A stretch of 64,000 nucleotides of DNA from Streptomyces flavotricini (lineage in GTDB: Bacteria; Actinomycetota; Actinomycetes; Streptomycetales; Streptomycetaceae). The stretch spans positions 8,131,604 through 8,195,603 of the forward strand of contig NZ_JAINUL010000001.1 in assembly GCF_020639365.1 (NCBI RefSeq), written 5' to 3'. Under the pieces are notes generated by a model, which worked only from the letters and a program-made list of their open reading frames with translations, did no database searches and was not told the origin of the DNA. Position numbers and translations under genes: made by a program. This document shows positions 51,377 to 59,543 of the stretch, one piece after another (position 1 is the first letter of the stretch; every line of letters starts with the position of its first letter).

Positions 51377-52013
51377 CCTTCACCATCACCTATGGTGACG
51401 GCGCGAGCGACCAGCACGCCTGACCCAGCTCGACGTGGCCGGCCACGAGTTCAGCCACGGCGTCACCTCCGCCACCGCGAACCTGCAGTACTCCGGCGAG
51501 TCCGGTGGTCTGAACGAGGCCACCTCGGACATCTTCGGCACCGCGGTGGAGTGGAACGCGAACAACGCCCAGGACCGGGGCGACTACCTGCTCGGCGAGA
51601 AGATCGACATCTTCGGCAACGGCAAGCCGCTGCGCTACCAGGACAAGCCGAGCAAGGACGGCCGCGGCTCGGCCGACTACTGGAGCGCCGGCGTCGGCGA
51701 CCTCGACGTGCACTACTCCTCCGGCGTCGCCAACCACTTCTTCTACCTGCTGTCCGAGGGCAGCGGTGCGAAGGACATCAACGGCGTGCACTACGACAGC
51801 CCGACCGTGGACGGCTCCACCGTCACCGGCATCGGCCGGGTCAAGGCAGTCCAGATCTGGTGCAAGGCGCTGACCGCGTACTTCACGTCCACCACCGACT
51901 ACCACGGCGCCCGCGAGGGCACCCTGAAGGCCGCCACCGACCTCTACGGCGCGAACAGCGCCGAGGCCAAGGCGGTGGACGCCGCCTGGGCCGGCGTGAA
52001 CGTCAAGCCCTGA
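51377..52013 (+). pseudogene. M4 (thermolysin-like) metalloprotease, 5'-truncated and frameshifted
   Basis: The catalytic and C-terminal domains are present: QSFTITYGDGASDQHA, then one frame over LDVAGHEFSHGVTSATANLQ with the HExxH zinc motif, GLNEATSDIFG with the third zinc ligand, and the C-terminal helices to WAGVNVKP. The frame breaks at about 51415, where one C appears missing (CACGCCTGACC). The signal peptide, propeptide and first part of the catalytic domain are gone. Confidence 0.8.
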
Positions 52014-52043
52014 CCGCGCCTGACCGCCTGGTCGCTGGACCAC

Positions 52044-52080
52044 GCAGCGCCGCGCCGGTGTGCAACCGGTGCGGCGCTGC
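52044..52080. terminator. Terminator after the M4 protease fragment
   Basis: A 16-bp stem with one G-U pair and loop GTGCA starts about 30 nt after the stop. Confidence 0.7.
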
Positions 52081-52146
52081 CGCGTCTTGCCCGGACCCCA
52101 CTCCTCCACTTTCCGTCATGTCCGGGTCATCGGTGATGATCGCCGC

Positions 52147-53103
52147 ATGAATCTCACCAGTCGGCGGAGCATGCTGACCTCTGCGGCGGCCACGATCGCC
52201 ACCTTGCCCCTGCTCAATGACCTGGCCGGAAACGGCAGTACGGCCGTAGCGGACGAGGGCACCACCGCCTCTTCCGTTGCGGAGCGCTTCTCCTCGAACA
52301 CCGACCTCTACACCAGCGGTGACTTCAAGGAAGGGACCGACTGGACGCGTCGCTTCCGGTGCAGTGCCCGGCCCGACTTCGGCGACAATCTGCGGTCGTC
52401 CAGCATCGCCGTCCGCAGCACGGCGATCCTGGCCCCGCACGGCGGCGGCATCGAAGCGGGCACGAGCGAACTGTGCCTGGCCATCGCCGGCTACTCCCAC
52501 AAGGAGGGGCCGAGTGCCACCATGCCCGCCCCCGTGAGCGGGCTCGTACAGCGGGACTACTGGATGTTCGAGTCCCTCATCAACGACGACGCGCTCCACG
52601 TCACCTCCACCCACTGCGACGACCCGGCGGCCCTGGCCGTGTGCGCCAACAACCTGTACGCCGTCTCCCTCCACGGGTTCAGCCCCAAGGAGGGTCCGAA
52701 GAAGCAGATCCTCATCGGCGGCCGTGACCGGCGGCTGATGGCCAACCTGGCCTGGGCCTTCGACAAGTACGGTCTGGTGCTCCGCGGCGACAACGCCGAC
52801 CTGGCCGTCCAAGTGACCATGGCGACGGCCGACTCCAAGATCAACGGCGATGACCCCCAGAACTTCGTGAACCGCACCCGCACCGGAGCCGGCGCCCAGC
52901 TGGAGATCTCCACCGAGCTCCGGCGGGCGATGTTCGGCACCTTCGACGGCGGGGAGAACCGCAGGGCCACCGCCGGTACGGGCAACGGCGTCACGACCAA
53001 GAACGAGGCCCACTTCTGGAACGGCTTCACGAACGCCGTCCGCGAGGCCATCGACGTGCACGAGCTCGGGCTGGCGAAGCCCGCGCCCCCCATCGGCGCC
53101 TGA
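52147..53103 (+). CDS. Tat-exported poly-gamma-glutamate hydrolase-like protein
   Basis: A 318-aa secreted protein. The N-terminus is a twin-arginine signal (TSRRSMLTSAAATIATLPLL). The mature domain has the pattern of phage PghP/YmaC-type poly-gamma-glutamate hydrolases: ILAPHGGGIEAGTSE with zinc-binding His and Glu, LHGFS and NRTRTGAGAQLEIS. Streptomycetes encode several such enzymes that may cut gamma-glutamyl polymers or peptides. ATG 52147 is the start. Confidence 0.75.
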   Translation: MNLTSRRSMLTSAAATIATLPLLNDLAGNGSTAVADEGTTASSVAERFSSNTDLYTSGDFKEGTDWTRRFRCSARPDFGDNLRSSSIAVRSTAILAPHGGGIEAGTSELCLAIAGYSHKEGPSATMPAPVSGLVQRDYWMFESLINDDALHVTSTHCDDPAALAVCANNLYAVSLHGFSPKEGPKKQILIGGRDRRLMANLAWAFDKYGLVLRGDNADLAVQVTMATADSKINGDDPQNFVNRTRTGAGAQLEISTELRRAMFGTFDGGENRRATAGTGNGVTTKNEAHFWNGFTNAVREAIDVHELGLAKPAPPIGA

Positions 53104-53160
53104 CGCCCCCGTCCACGAGGAACCGGATGCCGTCCCCGTCGCCTCTCAGCCGCCACTCGG

Positions 53161-53196
53161 CCCCGGCAGCCCCGGCAGCCCCGGCGGCCCCGGCCT
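53161..53196. repeat. Four 9-nt tandem repeats
   Basis: CCCCGGCAG repeated four times with drift in the last two units, just before the terminator hairpin, in non-coding DNA. Confidence 0.6.
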
Positions 53197-53210
53197 CGGC
53201 CCACGAGAGG

Positions 53211-53248
53211 GGCCCCGCACCCTCCGGACGTCCGGACGGGGCGGGGCC
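53211..53248. terminator. Bidirectional terminator
   Basis: 18-nt arms with two mismatches and a 2-nt loop separate the convergent hydrolase and NlpC/P60 genes. Confidence 0.65.
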
Positions 53249-53292
53249 TCGGCGGTGGCCGGGCTCGCCGCGGGGCAGCGCCGTACGCCGCG

Positions 53293-54402
53293 TCAGCGCG
53301 TGAGGAAGCGGGTGGCGCCCACGTAGACGCGGCCGGTGGAACCGATGGGCTCCTCCCTGACCGGGTCCCCGGTACGAGGCGAGTTGATCATCATGGGTTC
53401 GCCGTCCCTGGTCTCCGTGTAGATGCCGACGTGGGTGACCTCGGTGCCGGTGGCGGGCCGGAAGGCGACGATGTCGCCGGGCCTGAGGTCCTGCGTACCG
53501 GTGATCCGCACTCCCGCGGCCGAGCCCGCGGGAACCTGCCCGCCGCCCGCGTCGAACTGCGGCTGGGCGTCCCGGGGGATCGTCACGCCGAGGGCGGAAT
53601 AGACCTGGCCGGTGAGACCGGAGCAGTCGTAGCCGAATCCGGAGGTGCCCGACCACAGGTAGGGCAGACCCAGGAAGGCGCGTGCGGCGGCGACCACGTC
53701 CGCGCCGCTCGGTGCGGCCGGCACCCGCGCCAGGTCGCCGGCCCGGAAGAACAGCCGGTCACCGCTGGGGGAGTAGGCGGTGACGACTCCGGGCAGCGGA
53801 CCGGCCTTCACCGGGAAGGCGGTGTTGTACGAGTACTCGCCCGCCTGCCCTGATTCGCGTCCGGCCGCGGCGGCCCGGGCGGTGGCGTAGCCCCGGGCCG
53901 TGGGGCGGGCGACGCGTTCCTCGTGCGTACCGCCGGGCGCGCGCCGGTGCTCCGAGGTCAGTTGCCGGTCGGGAATCCAGCCGGGGTACGCGCCCAGCCC
54001 TTCCCCGTCCCTGGGGGTGGGCTGGCCGTGCACCCATACGTGGTCCCAGAGCACACCGCCGCGCCACTCGGTGCGGTCGACGCTCACGCGGCCGCCGTGC
54101 AGGGCCTGCGTCTCCCCGGCGACCTCGCGGCGCTCGTCCAGGGACATGGTGGTCAACCAGCCGCGGATGTCGGCGGGGTTGGTGGTCGCCGGGGCGTCCA
54201 CGGGCCGGACCTGTTCGGGGCTCACCCAGACCTGGGCGACCGTCACATCGACGTAGCAGGTCGGGGCGCCGTGGCAGGGGCGGGCGGCGGACGCGTAGGG
54301 GTGGGCCTCGGCGGTGGGGGCCGCGGGGAGTGCGGCGGCCGGAGCGGCGAGGGTGAGGAGCATTGCGGCGGTGGCCGTCAGGACGGTCTTCACGGAGTAC
54401 AT
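53293..54402 (-). CDS. Secreted NlpC/P60 peptidoglycan hydrolase
   Basis: A 369-aa exported gamma-D-glutamyl-L-diamino acid endopeptidase candidate. A signal peptide (TVLTATAAMLLTLAAPAAAL) leads to an SH3-like middle with WPG/AYPGWIPDRQL, then the NlpC/P60 domain (about 235-369) with Cys260 in YDCSGLTGQVY, the histidine in THVGIY and a following Asn. It would cut peptide stems in the cell wall. ATG 54402 is the start. It diverges from the kinase gene at 54556. Confidence 0.85.
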   Translation of the reverse strand: MYSVKTVLTATAAMLLTLAAPAAALPAAPTAEAHPYASAARPCHGAPTCYVDVTVAQVWVSPEQVRPVDAPATTNPADIRGWLTTMSLDERREVAGETQALHGGRVSVDRTEWRGGVLWDHVWVHGQPTPRDGEGLGAYPGWIPDRQLTSEHRRAPGGTHEERVARPTARGYATARAAAAGRESGQAGEYSYNTAFPVKAGPLPGVVTAYSPSGDRLFFRAGDLARVPAAPSGADVVAAARAFLGLPYLWSGTSGFGYDCSGLTGQVYSALGVTIPRDAQPQFDAGGGQVPAGSAAGVRITGTQDLRPGDIVAFRPATGTEVTHVGIYTETRDGEPMMINSPRTGDPVREEPIGSTGRVYVGATRFLTR

Positions 54403-54555
54403 GCGTCGATCCTGTCCAGGGCGGCGCGGCCGCGAACCCCCGCGCCCCGGACGGCCCCCGCGGCTCGTGGGAATGACCTCGCGCGGTCCGCCACGTGCGT
54501 TCGCGCTCGACCGGGCAGTTGCGGCAGTTGCCCCGGAGCCACCCGTTCTCGTCCT

Positions 54556-56073
54556 ATGGTGATCCGCGTGAACGCTACGGGCGGGGAATTGATCGGGGGT
54601 CGGTACCGGCTCCTGGAGCTGATAGGCCAAGGCGGCATGGGCCGGGTCTGGCGCGGGCGCGATGAGACGCTGGGCCGCGAGGTCGCGGTCAAGGAGGTCC
54701 TGCTCCCGCAGGGCGTCTCCGACGCCGATCGCGACCAACTCGTACAGCGGGTGCTCCGTGAGGCCCGGGCCAGCGCCCGCCTCAACCACCCGGGGATCAT
54801 CACCGTGCACGACGTGGTCGCGCACGGGGGAGCGCCCGTGATCGTCATGGAGTACGTCACCGGGGTCTCCCTCGGTACCGCCCTCACGCGGAACGGGCCG
54901 CTGCAGGTGCCGCAGGCCGCCGGAATGGCCCTGGCGATGCTCAAGGCGTTGCGCAGGGCCCACGAGGCCGGGATCGTCCACCGGGACCTCAAGCCCGACA
55001 ACGTCCTGCTGATGGACGACCGGGTGATCATCACCGACTTCGGCATCGCGCACATGGCGGACGCCACCACCGCGTTGACCCGGACCGGTACGGTGATGGG
55101 CACTCCCGCCTTCATGGCGCCCGAGCAACTGCTCGGACGGCCGCCGTCCCCGGCCAACGACCTGTGGGCCCTCGGAGCCACGCTCTACACGGCCGTGGAG
55201 GGCGAAGCGCCGTTCAGCGGCGAGACGTTCAGCGCGCTGTGCATCGCGGTGGCGACCCAGGATCCGCGCCCGGCCGTGCGGGCCGGAGCGCTGGCGCCGC
55301 TGCTGGCCGCGCTCCTGACCAAGGAACCGGCCCAGCGGGCCACGGCGGAGCTCGCCCAGGCCGAGCTGGAGCGGCTGGCGCAGGGCAGCCGGTCCGGCCC
55401 CGAGGACGGCCCGGTGGATGCCCCGGCTGCGCCGCCGGCATCCACCCCGACGATGACGGCCCCGGCGGCCGGGGCGCCCGCCTTCGTGCCGGCTCCGGCT
55501 CCGGCTCCGGTCCCGGTCCCGGTCCCGGTCCCGGTCCCCGCACCGGCATCCGCTCCGCCCATGGCCGAGCCGCGGACGGCCGGAACGCCGCGGCCCGCCG
55601 TGCCCGCGGTACCGCCGACCACCGCCGCGGCGGCTCCCGGGCCGGCCTCGCCGGGCCGGTCGTCCTCGAGCCCGTCGTCGCCGAGCCCGTCGTCGCCGAG
55701 CCCGTCCCGCGCCCGGCTGATCCGCTTCGGCGGCTGCTTCGCCCTGCTGCTGCTGATCGGAACCCTGCTCCCGTGGAACTTCATGGAGCACTACCTCCGG
55801 GCCTTCAACATTCCGACCCTGCTCGTCCTGATCCTGTTCTCGCTCGGCCATGCCCTGCCCCGCCCCCGCTGGCGCCCCGCACGGGTCCTGCCGGTACTCG
55901 TCGTCGCCGACGCCGTCCTGTGGTTCTTCCTCCAGCGACTCCTCGCCTTGGGGGTGCGTCTGACAGACCTGGGAACCGCCTGGAATCCCGGGCTGATCGC
56001 CACCAACATGCTGATCTTCGCCACCGGCGCCTGGCTCCTGTGGTGGCAGGTGCCGGGCAGCCGTCCGGAGTGA
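54556..56073 (+). CDS. Serine/threonine kinase with C-terminal membrane domain
   Basis: A 505-aa Pkn-type kinase. The catalytic domain (about 13-275) has GQGGMGRVW, Lys46 in VAVKEV, HRDLKPDNVL and DFGIA. A Pro/Ala/Val and Ser/Pro repeat linker (about 300-395) joins it to four membrane segments at the C-terminus (GCFALLLLIGTLLPW onward), with no outer sensor domain. ATG 54556 or GTG 54568 may start it. It lies head to head with a wall hydrolase, a common pairing for Pkn kinases that monitor wall synthesis. Confidence 0.88.
   Translation: MVIRVNATGGELIGGRYRLLELIGQGGMGRVWRGRDETLGREVAVKEVLLPQGVSDADRDQLVQRVLREARASARLNHPGIITVHDVVAHGGAPVIVMEYVTGVSLGTALTRNGPLQVPQAAGMALAMLKALRRAHEAGIVHRDLKPDNVLLMDDRVIITDFGIAHMADATTALTRTGTVMGTPAFMAPEQLLGRPPSPANDLWALGATLYTAVEGEAPFSGETFSALCIAVATQDPRPAVRAGALAPLLAALLTKEPAQRATAELAQAELERLAQGSRSGPEDGPVDAPAAPPASTPTMTAPAAGAPAFVPAPAPAPVPVPVPVPVPAPASAPPMAEPRTAGTPRPAVPAVPPTTAAAAPGPASPGRSSSSPSSPSPSSPSPSRARLIRFGGCFALLLLIGTLLPWNFMEHYLRAFNIPTLLVLILFSLGHALPRPRWRPARVLPVLVVADAVLWFFLQRLLALGVRLTDLGTAWNPGLIATNMLIFATGAWLLWWQVPGSRPE
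55492..55541. repeat. Hexanucleotide repeats in the kinase linker
   Basis: GGCTCC then GGTCCC units repeat in frame and encode alternating Pro-Ala and Pro-Val. A second run around 55662-55710 (GAGCCCGTCGTCGCC) encodes Ser/Pro repeats. Confidence 0.7.
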
Positions 56074-56271
56074 CCTGACCGGGCGGCACTCCGTGAGCGG
56101 CACCGCCGTCAGCGCCCCCGGACCACCCCCGGGGCGACCGCGACGCCCCGGAGTTGACAGGCGAAGGCCGCGCCCCGAGGGAAGCCGCCCCGCGCGGCCT
56201 TATGGTCCACGCGAAGCCCGTCGAACGGCGAAGACTTCGCCGGTACCCGTCCTCACGCCAGGAGCCTCCGC

Positions 56272-57237
56272 ATGCCCGCACCCACCGGTCTGATCGACGT
56301 CCACCACCACGCCATCCCGCCCTTCTACGCCGAGGCCCTCGGCGACCGGAAGGCCATCCCCGGCGTGGACTACCCGACGTGGACCCCGGAGCAGAGCCTG
56401 GAGGTCATGGACGCCCACGGCATCGCCGCCTCCGTCCTGTCCATCACCGCCCCCGGTGTCACCTTCCTGGACGGCCCGGACGCCCAGAAGCTGGCCCGCC
56501 GCGTCAACGAGTACTTCGCCGAGCTGGTCCGCGAGTACCCCACGCGCTTCGGCGCCTTCGCGATCCTGCCCCTTCCCGACGTGGCCGCCGCGCGCGAGGA
56601 GCTCCGCTACGCGCTCGACGAGCTCGGCCTGGACGGCGTCGGCGTCCTGACCTCGTACGGCCACCGCTACCTCGGTGACCCCGAGTTCGAGCCCCTCTTC
56701 GCGGAGATCGCCGAGCGCGGGGCGGCCGTCCACGTCCACCCGGCGGCTCCGCCCAGCCGCGACCTGGCCACCTTCGACCTGCCGGTCTCCCTCTACGAGT
56801 TCACCTTCGAGACCACCCGCACCGCGGCCAGCCTGCTCTTCAACGGAGTCCTCGACCGCCTGCCGGACCTGCGGATGATCCTTTCGCACGCCGGCGGCAC
56901 CCTGCCGTTCCTGGCCCGCCGCCTCACCTACGGCACCACCATCGGCGCCTACCTGAAGGACCGCGCCCCGGAGGACGTCATCGGGACCCTCGGCCGTCTC
57001 CACTTCGACATCGCGATGTCCGCCAACGACTTCGCGCTCCCCGCCCTGACCCGTCTCACGGGCACGGACCACATCCTCTACGGCAGCGACTACCCCTTCA
57101 TGCCGGCCGCCCACACCACCGAGAACACCAACGGTTTCGCCGAGTTCGACGGCTGGACCGACGCCCAGCGCGCCGAGATCGGCCGCACCAACGCCCTCCG
57201 CCTCCTGCCCGCTCTGGCCGCCCGCCTCACCCCCTGA
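56272..57237 (+). CDS. Amidohydrolase-2 (ACMSD-like) metal-dependent hydrolase
   Basis: A 321-aa TIM-barrel enzyme of the amidohydrolase 2 family. Metal ligands are in LIDVHHHAIPP near the start, AAVHVHPAAPP in the middle, ILSHAGGTLP later and YGSDYPF near the end. The family includes aminocarboxymuconate semialdehyde and other decarboxylases and hydrolases of aromatic degradation. ATG 56272 follows AGGAGCC. It is monocistronic, with a strong shared terminator after it. Confidence 0.85.
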   Translation: MPAPTGLIDVHHHAIPPFYAEALGDRKAIPGVDYPTWTPEQSLEVMDAHGIAASVLSITAPGVTFLDGPDAQKLARRVNEYFAELVREYPTRFGAFAILPLPDVAAAREELRYALDELGLDGVGVLTSYGHRYLGDPEFEPLFAEIAERGAAVHVHPAAPPSRDLATFDLPVSLYEFTFETTRTAASLLFNGVLDRLPDLRMILSHAGGTLPFLARRLTYGTTIGAYLKDRAPEDVIGTLGRLHFDIAMSANDFALPALTRLTGTDHILYGSDYPFMPAAHTTENTNGFAEFDGWTDAQRAEIGRTNALRLLPALAARLTP

Positions 57238-57266
57238 GACGCGCCCGGTGGAGCGGATGCCGGTGT

Positions 57267-57324
57267 GCCGCTGTCGCGGGCCGGGGCGGCCCCGGCCCGC
57301 CCCGCCCCGGCCCGCGACAGCGGC
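57267..57324. terminator. Bidirectional terminator, 23-bp perfect stem
   Basis: Two perfectly complementary 23-nt arms with a 12-nt loop lie between the convergent amidohydrolase and saccharopine dehydrogenase genes. Confidence 0.85.
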
Positions 57325-57336
57325 GGGAGGCTCCGA

Positions 57337-58563
57337 TCAGCCCTCTTCGCGGATGCCCCACGGGGAGCCGTACGCGGTCAGCAGGTCCAGGAACGGGCGC
57401 GGCGGAAGGGCCTCCGGGCCGAGTACGCCCGACTCCGCCCAGACCCCGCCGGCCATGAGCTCGAGCGCCACGACCGGGTTGACCGCGGTCTGCCACACCA
57501 CGGCCTGCGATCCGTACTCGCGCATCGACCACTGGTTGTCCACCACGTGGTACAGGTACACCTCGCGCGGGCGGCCGTCCTTGGTGCCCTTCACCCAGGT
57601 CCCCGCACAGGTCTTGCCCGACATCCGCTCGCCCAGCGAGGCCGGGTCGGGCAGGCACGCCGCGACCACGTCGCGCGGGGAGACCCGTACGGGGGTACCG
57701 TCCGCGCCGCGCACCGTGACCGGTTCGGTCGAGTCCAGACCCAGCGCGTGCAGGGTCTTCAGCTTGCCGATGAAGTCCTCGCCCAGGCCGTACTTGAAGG
57801 TGACCCTGCGGGCGTCCACCCAGCGCGGGACCAGCAGCACCTCCTCGTGCTCGACGTTGACGCACTCGACCGGGCCGATGCCCTCGGGGAAGTCGAACAC
57901 CTCCGGCTCACTGAAGGGCTCGGTGGTGAACCATCCGCGGTCCCGCTCGTAGACCACCGGCGGGTTCAGGCACTCCTCGATCGTCGTCCAGATGTTGAAG
58001 GACGGGGCGAACTCGTGGCCCTCGACCGTCAGGTTCGCCCCGTCGCGGATGCCGATCTCCTCGATCCCGTCGAAGAGTTCGTCGGCCGCGTACCGGGCGA
58101 AGACGTCCGACAGGCCGGGCTCCACGCCCATGCCGACCAGAGCCAGCCGCCCCGACTTCTCCCAGGCCGCCGCCCGCGCGAACTGCTCGTCGCCGAGCTT
58201 GACCCCGCACTCCGCGTAGGGCCGGCCGGGGTGCGGACGGGACAGGGACATCGCCATGTCCACGTAGTGGCTGTCCGCCGCGAGCGCCGCTTCGAACAGC
58301 GGCATCACGAACCGCGGATCCGTGGCGTTCAGCAGTACGTCGCACCGCTCCTCTGCGAGGAGCGCGGCCACCGCCGCCTGGTCCGAGGCGTCGACGCGGC
58401 GCGCGTGGAACCGGCCGCCGGCTTCGCCGAGCGCGGCCACGGCCGCCTCGGCGCGGGCGAGGTCGTAGTCGGCGACCACGAAGCGGTCGAAGAACTCCCG
58501 GCGGGCCGCGATCCGGGTGATCGCGGTACCGACGCCACCGGCACCCACAAGCAGAACACGCAT
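57337..58563 (-). CDS. Saccharopine dehydrogenase-family protein
   Basis: A 408-aa NAD(P)-dependent enzyme. The N-terminal Rossmann motif is MRVLLVGAGGVGTAITRIAA, and the family core continues with DVLLNATDPRFVMPLFEAAL and the LVGMGVEPGLSDVFARYAAD region. Related enzymes are saccharopine and carboxynorspermidine dehydrogenases; the substrate here is not fixed by sequence. ATG 58563 follows GAGAGGG. It diverges from a TetR gene, and its promoter has the same operator as the APC permease two genes away, which suggests catabolism of an imported amino acid. Confidence 0.82.
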   Translation of the reverse strand: MRVLLVGAGGVGTAITRIAARREFFDRFVVADYDLARAEAAVAALGEAGGRFHARRVDASDQAAVAALLAEERCDVLLNATDPRFVMPLFEAALAADSHYVDMAMSLSRPHPGRPYAECGVKLGDEQFARAAAWEKSGRLALVGMGVEPGLSDVFARYAADELFDGIEEIGIRDGANLTVEGHEFAPSFNIWTTIEECLNPPVVYERDRGWFTTEPFSEPEVFDFPEGIGPVECVNVEHEEVLLVPRWVDARRVTFKYGLGEDFIGKLKTLHALGLDSTEPVTVRGADGTPVRVSPRDVVAACLPDPASLGERMSGKTCAGTWVKGTKDGRPREVYLYHVVDNQWSMREYGSQAVVWQTAVNPVVALELMAGGVWAESGVLGPEALPPRPFLDLLTAYGSPWGIREEG

Positions 58564-58639
58564 GACGAAACCCTCTCTCGGTGAGGTCCGCGGAGATCCG
58601 CGCCTCATGGGAGGCATGAAAGCCGCGCTCGCAAGATAA

Positions 58640-58661
58640 GGTCAATGGTGTTGGCATAAGG
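58640..58661. promoter_or_regulatory. TetR operator, copy 1 (dehydrogenase/tetR gap)
   Basis: A 22-nt sequence containing GTCAATGGTGTTGGC, an imperfect dyad with 5-nt arms GTCAA/TTGGC. Its exact reverse complement recurs at 59421-59442. It overlaps a TTGACC that reads toward the dehydrogenase as a -35. Confidence 0.75.
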
Positions 58662-58674
58662 AGGAAGGCACCCG

Positions 58675-59385
58675 ATGGCGAAGCCCGTGGTCCCCGAGGA
58701 AGCCCGCAGGCGACGGCGCCCCACCCGGCAGGGCGTCGTCCTGTCCGAGCGGCTGATCGTCGAAACCGCCCTGCGCATGCTGCGCGAACACGGCAGCGCC
58801 GGCCTGTCCGCCCGCCGGCTCGGCGCCGCCCTCGGAGCCGATCCCAGCACCCTCTACCGGTACTTCGACGGCATGGACGCCCTCACCCTCGCCATCGGCG
58901 AGGAGCTGATCGGCCGGGCCCTCGACGGCTGGGCGGTCACCGGCCAGTGGCGTCACGACCTGCGCGAACTCGGGCTGCGCATCCACGGCGCCTACCTCTC
59001 GCACCCGCAGGCGGCCGTACTGACCGCAGGGCGCGTGACCGGCCGGCCCCGCGAGATCGCCGCCGACGAGGCCGTCCTCGGCATCCTGCGCACCGCGGGC
59101 TTCCCCGATCCGGAGGCGGTCCTGATCTACCACGCCTTCATCGACCAGAGCCTGGCCTTCGCGGCCCTCGACGCCGGCGCCCTCGCCCTGACCGAGCCCT
59201 CCCGGAGCTCCGACGAGGGGCAGTGGGAGTCCACCTACGCCCGCCTGCCGGCCGACGAGTACCCGCACATCGCCGCCACCAGGCGACTGCTCGCCGCCCG
59301 CATGAACCACAGCGCCTACCCGGTCGCCCTGGACATGCTGCTCGCGAGCGCGGAGGCCCGGCTCCAGGCCCTGCGAGCCGGCTGA
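58675..59385 (+). CDS. TetR-family regulator of the dehydrogenase/permease unit
   Basis: A 236-aa regulator with the N-terminal helix-turn-helix LIVETALRMLREHGSAGLSA ... LGAALGADPSTLYRYFDGMD. The C-terminal half is the ligand-binding TetR_C domain. ATG 58675 follows GGAGG. Matching operators lie upstream of its own start and of the permease, so it probably controls the divergent dehydrogenase, itself and the downstream permease. Confidence 0.85.
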   Translation: MAKPVVPEEARRRRRPTRQGVVLSERLIVETALRMLREHGSAGLSARRLGAALGADPSTLYRYFDGMDALTLAIGEELIGRALDGWAVTGQWRHDLRELGLRIHGAYLSHPQAAVLTAGRVTGRPREIAADEAVLGILRTAGFPDPEAVLIYHAFIDQSLAFAALDAGALALTEPSRSSDEGQWESTYARLPADEYPHIAATRRLLAARMNHSAYPVALDMLLASAEARLQALRAG

Positions 59386-59420
59386 CCCGGCCGCCCTCCG
59401 CCCCGGAAACCGCGCGGGTC

Positions 59421-59442
59421 CCTTATGCCAACACCATTGACC
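59421..59442. promoter_or_regulatory. TetR operator, copy 2 (permease promoter)
   Basis: Exact reverse complement of the 22 nt at 58640-58661. Its end supplies TTGACC as a -35 for the APC permease, in the same orientation relative to the gene as copy 1 has to the dehydrogenase. Confidence 0.75.
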
Positions 59443-59543
59443 CCTTCCTGCCCGCGCGGGTTTCCTCTTCGCAGTTCACGCCCTGTTCACACCGGGCCCG
59501 CCACGGCGCGGCCCGCACACCGCACTCAGTACAGCGAGGGACG

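Noticed and set aside
54403..54555. Possible c-di-AMP riboswitch before the NlpC/P60 gene
   Set aside because: The gap is short, shared with a divergent kinase, and none of the conserved blocks are present.
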